From positions 806,001 through 870,000 of the forward strand of contig NZ_JASVWB010000004.1 in NCBI RefSeq assembly GCF_030287445.1: a DNA stretch of 64,000 nt, written 5' to 3'. Origin of the DNA: Streptomyces sp. ALI-76-A (GTDB taxonomy: Bacteria; Actinomycetota; Actinomycetes; Streptomycetales; Streptomycetaceae). The notes under the pieces were generated by a model, which was not told where the DNA came from, searched no databases, and worked only from the letters and a program-made list of their open reading frames with translations. Made by a program: the position numbers and the translations under genes. This document shows positions 62,252-64,000 of the stretch, piece after piece (the stretch's first letter is position 1; every line of letters starts with the position of its first letter).

Positions 62252-62767
62252 TCAGGGGGTTGGCCGTCGGGGAGGCGGGACTGCCCGCAGGAGCTCCCGC
62301 AGTGGGCGTGAGCCGGATGCCCATACGGCCAGCGTCTGGCGGTCCACCACGTGCAGTCGCTGCTGTGCGGCAAAGGCGACGGCCGGTGCGGTCACCCGCC
62401 CGTTCGTCACGATGACGGCGATGTCCGCGCCGTGGACCTGCCGGGCCGTGCCGTTGAGGACCTGCAGATCCGGCGTACCCACCGCCGTACCGCGGCCGCC
62501 GTTGCGGCGGTGCTTGCACTGGATCACCCAGCGCCGCCCGAGCGGGTCGGTGGCCCTCACGTCCGCCCCCAGATCACCACGGCCAGCGACGCGCTGGGCG
62601 TCCTGACAGCCGTCCCGGTACCTCAAGTCCCGTACCGCGTCCTCGAACCGGGAATAGTGCAGGGCATCCAGCTGCGACAGCCCACAGCGCAGGGCCTGCG
62701 CGCGCACCGCCTCCCACCGCGCCTGCTGCTGCCGGTGGGAGAACCAGCCGATGGTCGACCGGATCAC
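62252..62767 (-). CDS. Mrr-like restriction endonuclease
   Basis: The 171-residue protein has the Mrr catalytic fold: SQLDALHYSRFEDAVRDLRY, GRGDLGADVRATDPLGRRWV and IQCKHRRNGGRGTAVG, with catalytic Asp and a Q-x-K in place of E-x-K, as common in Mrr homologues. NGTARQVHGADIAVIVTNGR and AAQQRLHVVDRQTLAVW complete the domain. Homologues usually have two N-terminal membrane helices or a longer lead, missing here; GTG 62767 may follow a 5' truncation. It probably cleaves modified DNA. Confidence 0.8.
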   Translation of the reverse strand: MIRSTIGWFSHRQQQARWEAVRAQALRCGLSQLDALHYSRFEDAVRDLRYRDGCQDAQRVAGRGDLGADVRATDPLGRRWVIQCKHRRNGGRGTAVGTPDLQVLNGTARQVHGADIAVIVTNGRVTAPAVAFAAQQRLHVVDRQTLAVWASGSRPLRELLRAVPPPRRPTP

Positions 62768-62981
62768 GCTGCCGCGGGCCGGGCGGACCCGGGTGTGGTT
62801 CCCTACCCCCTACGGGGTGCGAGTCGCGGGTGAGTGGCCGGAGCTGCGGGGCCGGCGGCCACAGAAAACGGCATCCGACCCGACCGCCGTACGGCTACGG
62901 GCCGCTGCGGGCCAGCAGATTCCGCCCGCACCCACACCATCGAGCGACGACAGAAGCGATCAAAGACTCATGAACCGATCT

Positions 62982-63395
62982 CTAAGAGGGCGATTCGCTC
63001 CGGCCAGGCGTCTCAAGACGGTTGAAGCCGGCGAGGCGGGGCGAGATGGCGAAGGGGAAGGATTCACCGTCGGGGGTCTTGAGGGCCGCCACGATGTCGT
63101 GGTCCGGTGCACCGAATATCTCGAAGTGCTGCACGGTGCAGTGCTCCATGACCTCGCGGATGTACGGATCCGACAGCCGCCAGTGAGCGCGGATGGCATC
63201 GGAGTCGCGGTAGAGCTGGAAGCTGTGCGCCAGCATCCGCTCCTCGTCGATGAAGACCTCCACCATGAGCTGGGGGCCGTGCTCTTGAGCGAATGCCACC
63301 GCCTGAGCGATGGCGTGCCGGAAGCCATCGAGGTGGCCGTCGGTGATGCGCATGGTGTTGCGGAAGAGAATGGTGCTGCTGTTTGTGGTCTTCAT
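62982..63395 (-). CDS. ABM-like small protein
   Basis: The 137-residue product from ATG 63395 (GGAG upstream) resembles the dimeric ferredoxin-like antibiotic biosynthesis monooxygenase fold: LFRNTMRITDGHLDGFRHAI, AFAQEHGPQLMVEVFIDEER, HSFQLYRDSDAIRAHWRLSD. Function unknown, possibly quinone- or polyketide-related. It is isolated. No second domain is seen. Confidence 0.55.
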   Translation of the reverse strand: MKTTNSSTILFRNTMRITDGHLDGFRHAIAQAVAFAQEHGPQLMVEVFIDEERMLAHSFQLYRDSDAIRAHWRLSDPYIREVMEHCTVQHFEIFGAPDHDIVAALKTPDGESFPFAISPRLAGFNRLETPGRSESPS

Positions 63396-63701
63396 ACTCC
63401 GAGTGTTGTACCTAAACCACGGTTGAGGTCAAAGGTGCAGCTCAGACGGGGATGTCGGCGACGGTGCCGAGGTTGTCGATGAAGCCCTGGCAGGCCCCTT
63501 CGCGCTCTTCTCCGGCGTGGAGAACCGAACAGCACGTCTCACCCAAGCCCAATGATGAACCGGACATCAACTCGCAAACCGCCCTCTCGAAACCATCAGA
63601 GAGCCCCTTTGTCAAACGGATCTCATGGTCGGATTCTCCAGCGTGGCTTCGATCGATCCCGAGTGCCCTGGGGGAGAGCTTTGCAGAACTTCAGGCGCTG
63701 G
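63396..63701. other. Mostly non-coding; short minus-strand tail
   Basis: A minus frame ending at 63447 gives ACQGFIDNLGTVADIPV, probably the end of a lost protein. No other gene is seen before the IS630 end. Confidence 0.4.
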
Positions 63702-64000
63702 CTAGTGTCCTGAGTCGGGAATTCTGTTCAGATATCCGGCGAGGCGTTCAAGGATCTCGTCCGCGGTCTTCGTCCAGACGAAGGGTTTCGGGTCTTCGTT
63801 CCAGGTCTTGATCCAGGTGCGGATGTCCTTCTCCAGGGCCTGGACGTTCTTGTGGACGCCTCGCCGTATCTGCTTGTCGGTGAGCAGGCCGAACCACCGC
63901 TCGACCTGGTTGAGCCAGGAGGAGCTGGTGGGGGTGAAGTGCACGTGGAAGCGGGGATGCGCGGCCAGCCATCGCTGAATGGCGGGGGTCTTGTGCGTCG
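63702..64000 (-). mobile_element. IS630-family transposase, C-terminal part (continues outside)
   Basis: The frame is open to base 64000 and encodes THKTPAIQRWLAAHPRFHVH, FTPTSSSWLNQVERWFGLLT, QALEKDIRTWIKTWNEDPKP, ending ...LNRIPDSGH at 63702. The W-L-NQVERWF block carries the DDE glutamate. The sequence CTAGTGTCCTGAGTCGGGAA at 63701-63720 is the probable terminal inverted repeat at a TA site. This copy is unbroken in the window and may be complete. Confidence 0.88.

Noticed and set aside
1..64000. tRNA, rRNA or riboswitch
   Set aside because: No cloverleaf, rRNA or known riboswitch consensus was recognised by eye. A covariance-model search could still find one.

Overview
The window looks like part of a Streptomyces (or very close relative) chromosome, most likely a chromosome arm or another accessory zone. 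The grounds are the very high G+C at third codon positions, GTG starts, 4-base GTGA/ATGA gene overlaps, Tat-exported enzymes, many TetR/AraC/XRE/MarR/LuxR regulators, a SigE-type ECF sigma factor, F420-linked protein families and a nikABCDE-type operon with a Nur-like box. I saw no rRNA, tRNA, CRISPR array or complete antibiotic gene cluster.

Layout. 1-2.1 kb: end of a glycosyltransferase-like gene, then a graveyard of IS21, IS5, ABC ATPase and MATE fragments. 2.1-3.7 kb: intact TetR/EamA exporter pair with a palindromic operator. 3.9-5.3 kb: XRE, IS630 and LysR remnants. 5.7-10.9 kb: Tat cupin, epoxide hydrolase and maltose-type acetyltransferase separated by integrase, IS5, IS110 and phage tail-sheath remnants. 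11.1-14.1 kb: Tat-exported GH127 arabinofuranosidase plus a cut-down AbfB-domain protein. 14.6-16.7 kb: AraC regulator divergent from two overlapping YjbR-like genes. 16.7-19.3 kb: a gutted efflux/two-component locus (frameshifted ABC ATPase, membrane fusion protein and histidine kinase joined head to head, with permease and response regulator missing). 19.5-24.5 kb: truncated dehydrogenase and reductase genes, a TetR gene divergent from a conserved protein of unknown function, and broken AraC and SnoaL genes. 24.5-26.9 kb: a 169-bp MITE, then an FAD monooxygenase divergent from its likely TetR repressor. 27-32.3 kb: MmyB-type XRE regulator, TetR/NAD(P)-binding pair, IS3 and IS5 debris. 32.3-37.4 kb: MarR-MFS-PPOX transcription unit, N-terminally truncated LuxR, and a helical-repeat protein. 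37.8-43.7 kb: TagC-like secreted protein, SDR, a broken phosphotransferase and several stubs. 43.9-49.06 kb: nikABCDE-type ABC importer. 49.2-64 kb: GNAT, sigma/putative anti-sigma pair, DUF6461-like proteins, RibD_C-type reductase, FAD monooxygenase with a GntR-TetR hybrid regulator, YCII protein, MerR, Mrr-like nuclease, and a partial IS630 element at the edge.

The best-preserved functional units are regulator/target pairs (TetR-EamA, TetR-monooxygenase, MarR-MFS-PPOX, GntR/TetR-monooxygenase), the nickel-type importer and the arabinan-degrading enzyme. Between them about a third of the sequence is decayed: at least fifteen IS or integrase remnants, three separate pieces of ATP-dependent DNA ligase genes, and coding genes broken by deletions, single-base indels or short tandem duplications. 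Some single-base indels sit in or beside G/C runs and could be sequencing errors. I found no clearly new multi-gene system. The most interesting items are the palindromic MITE and its ends-only copy, a second dispersed palindrome found twice, the Nur-like box, and the pattern of tandem micro-duplications in pseudogenes.
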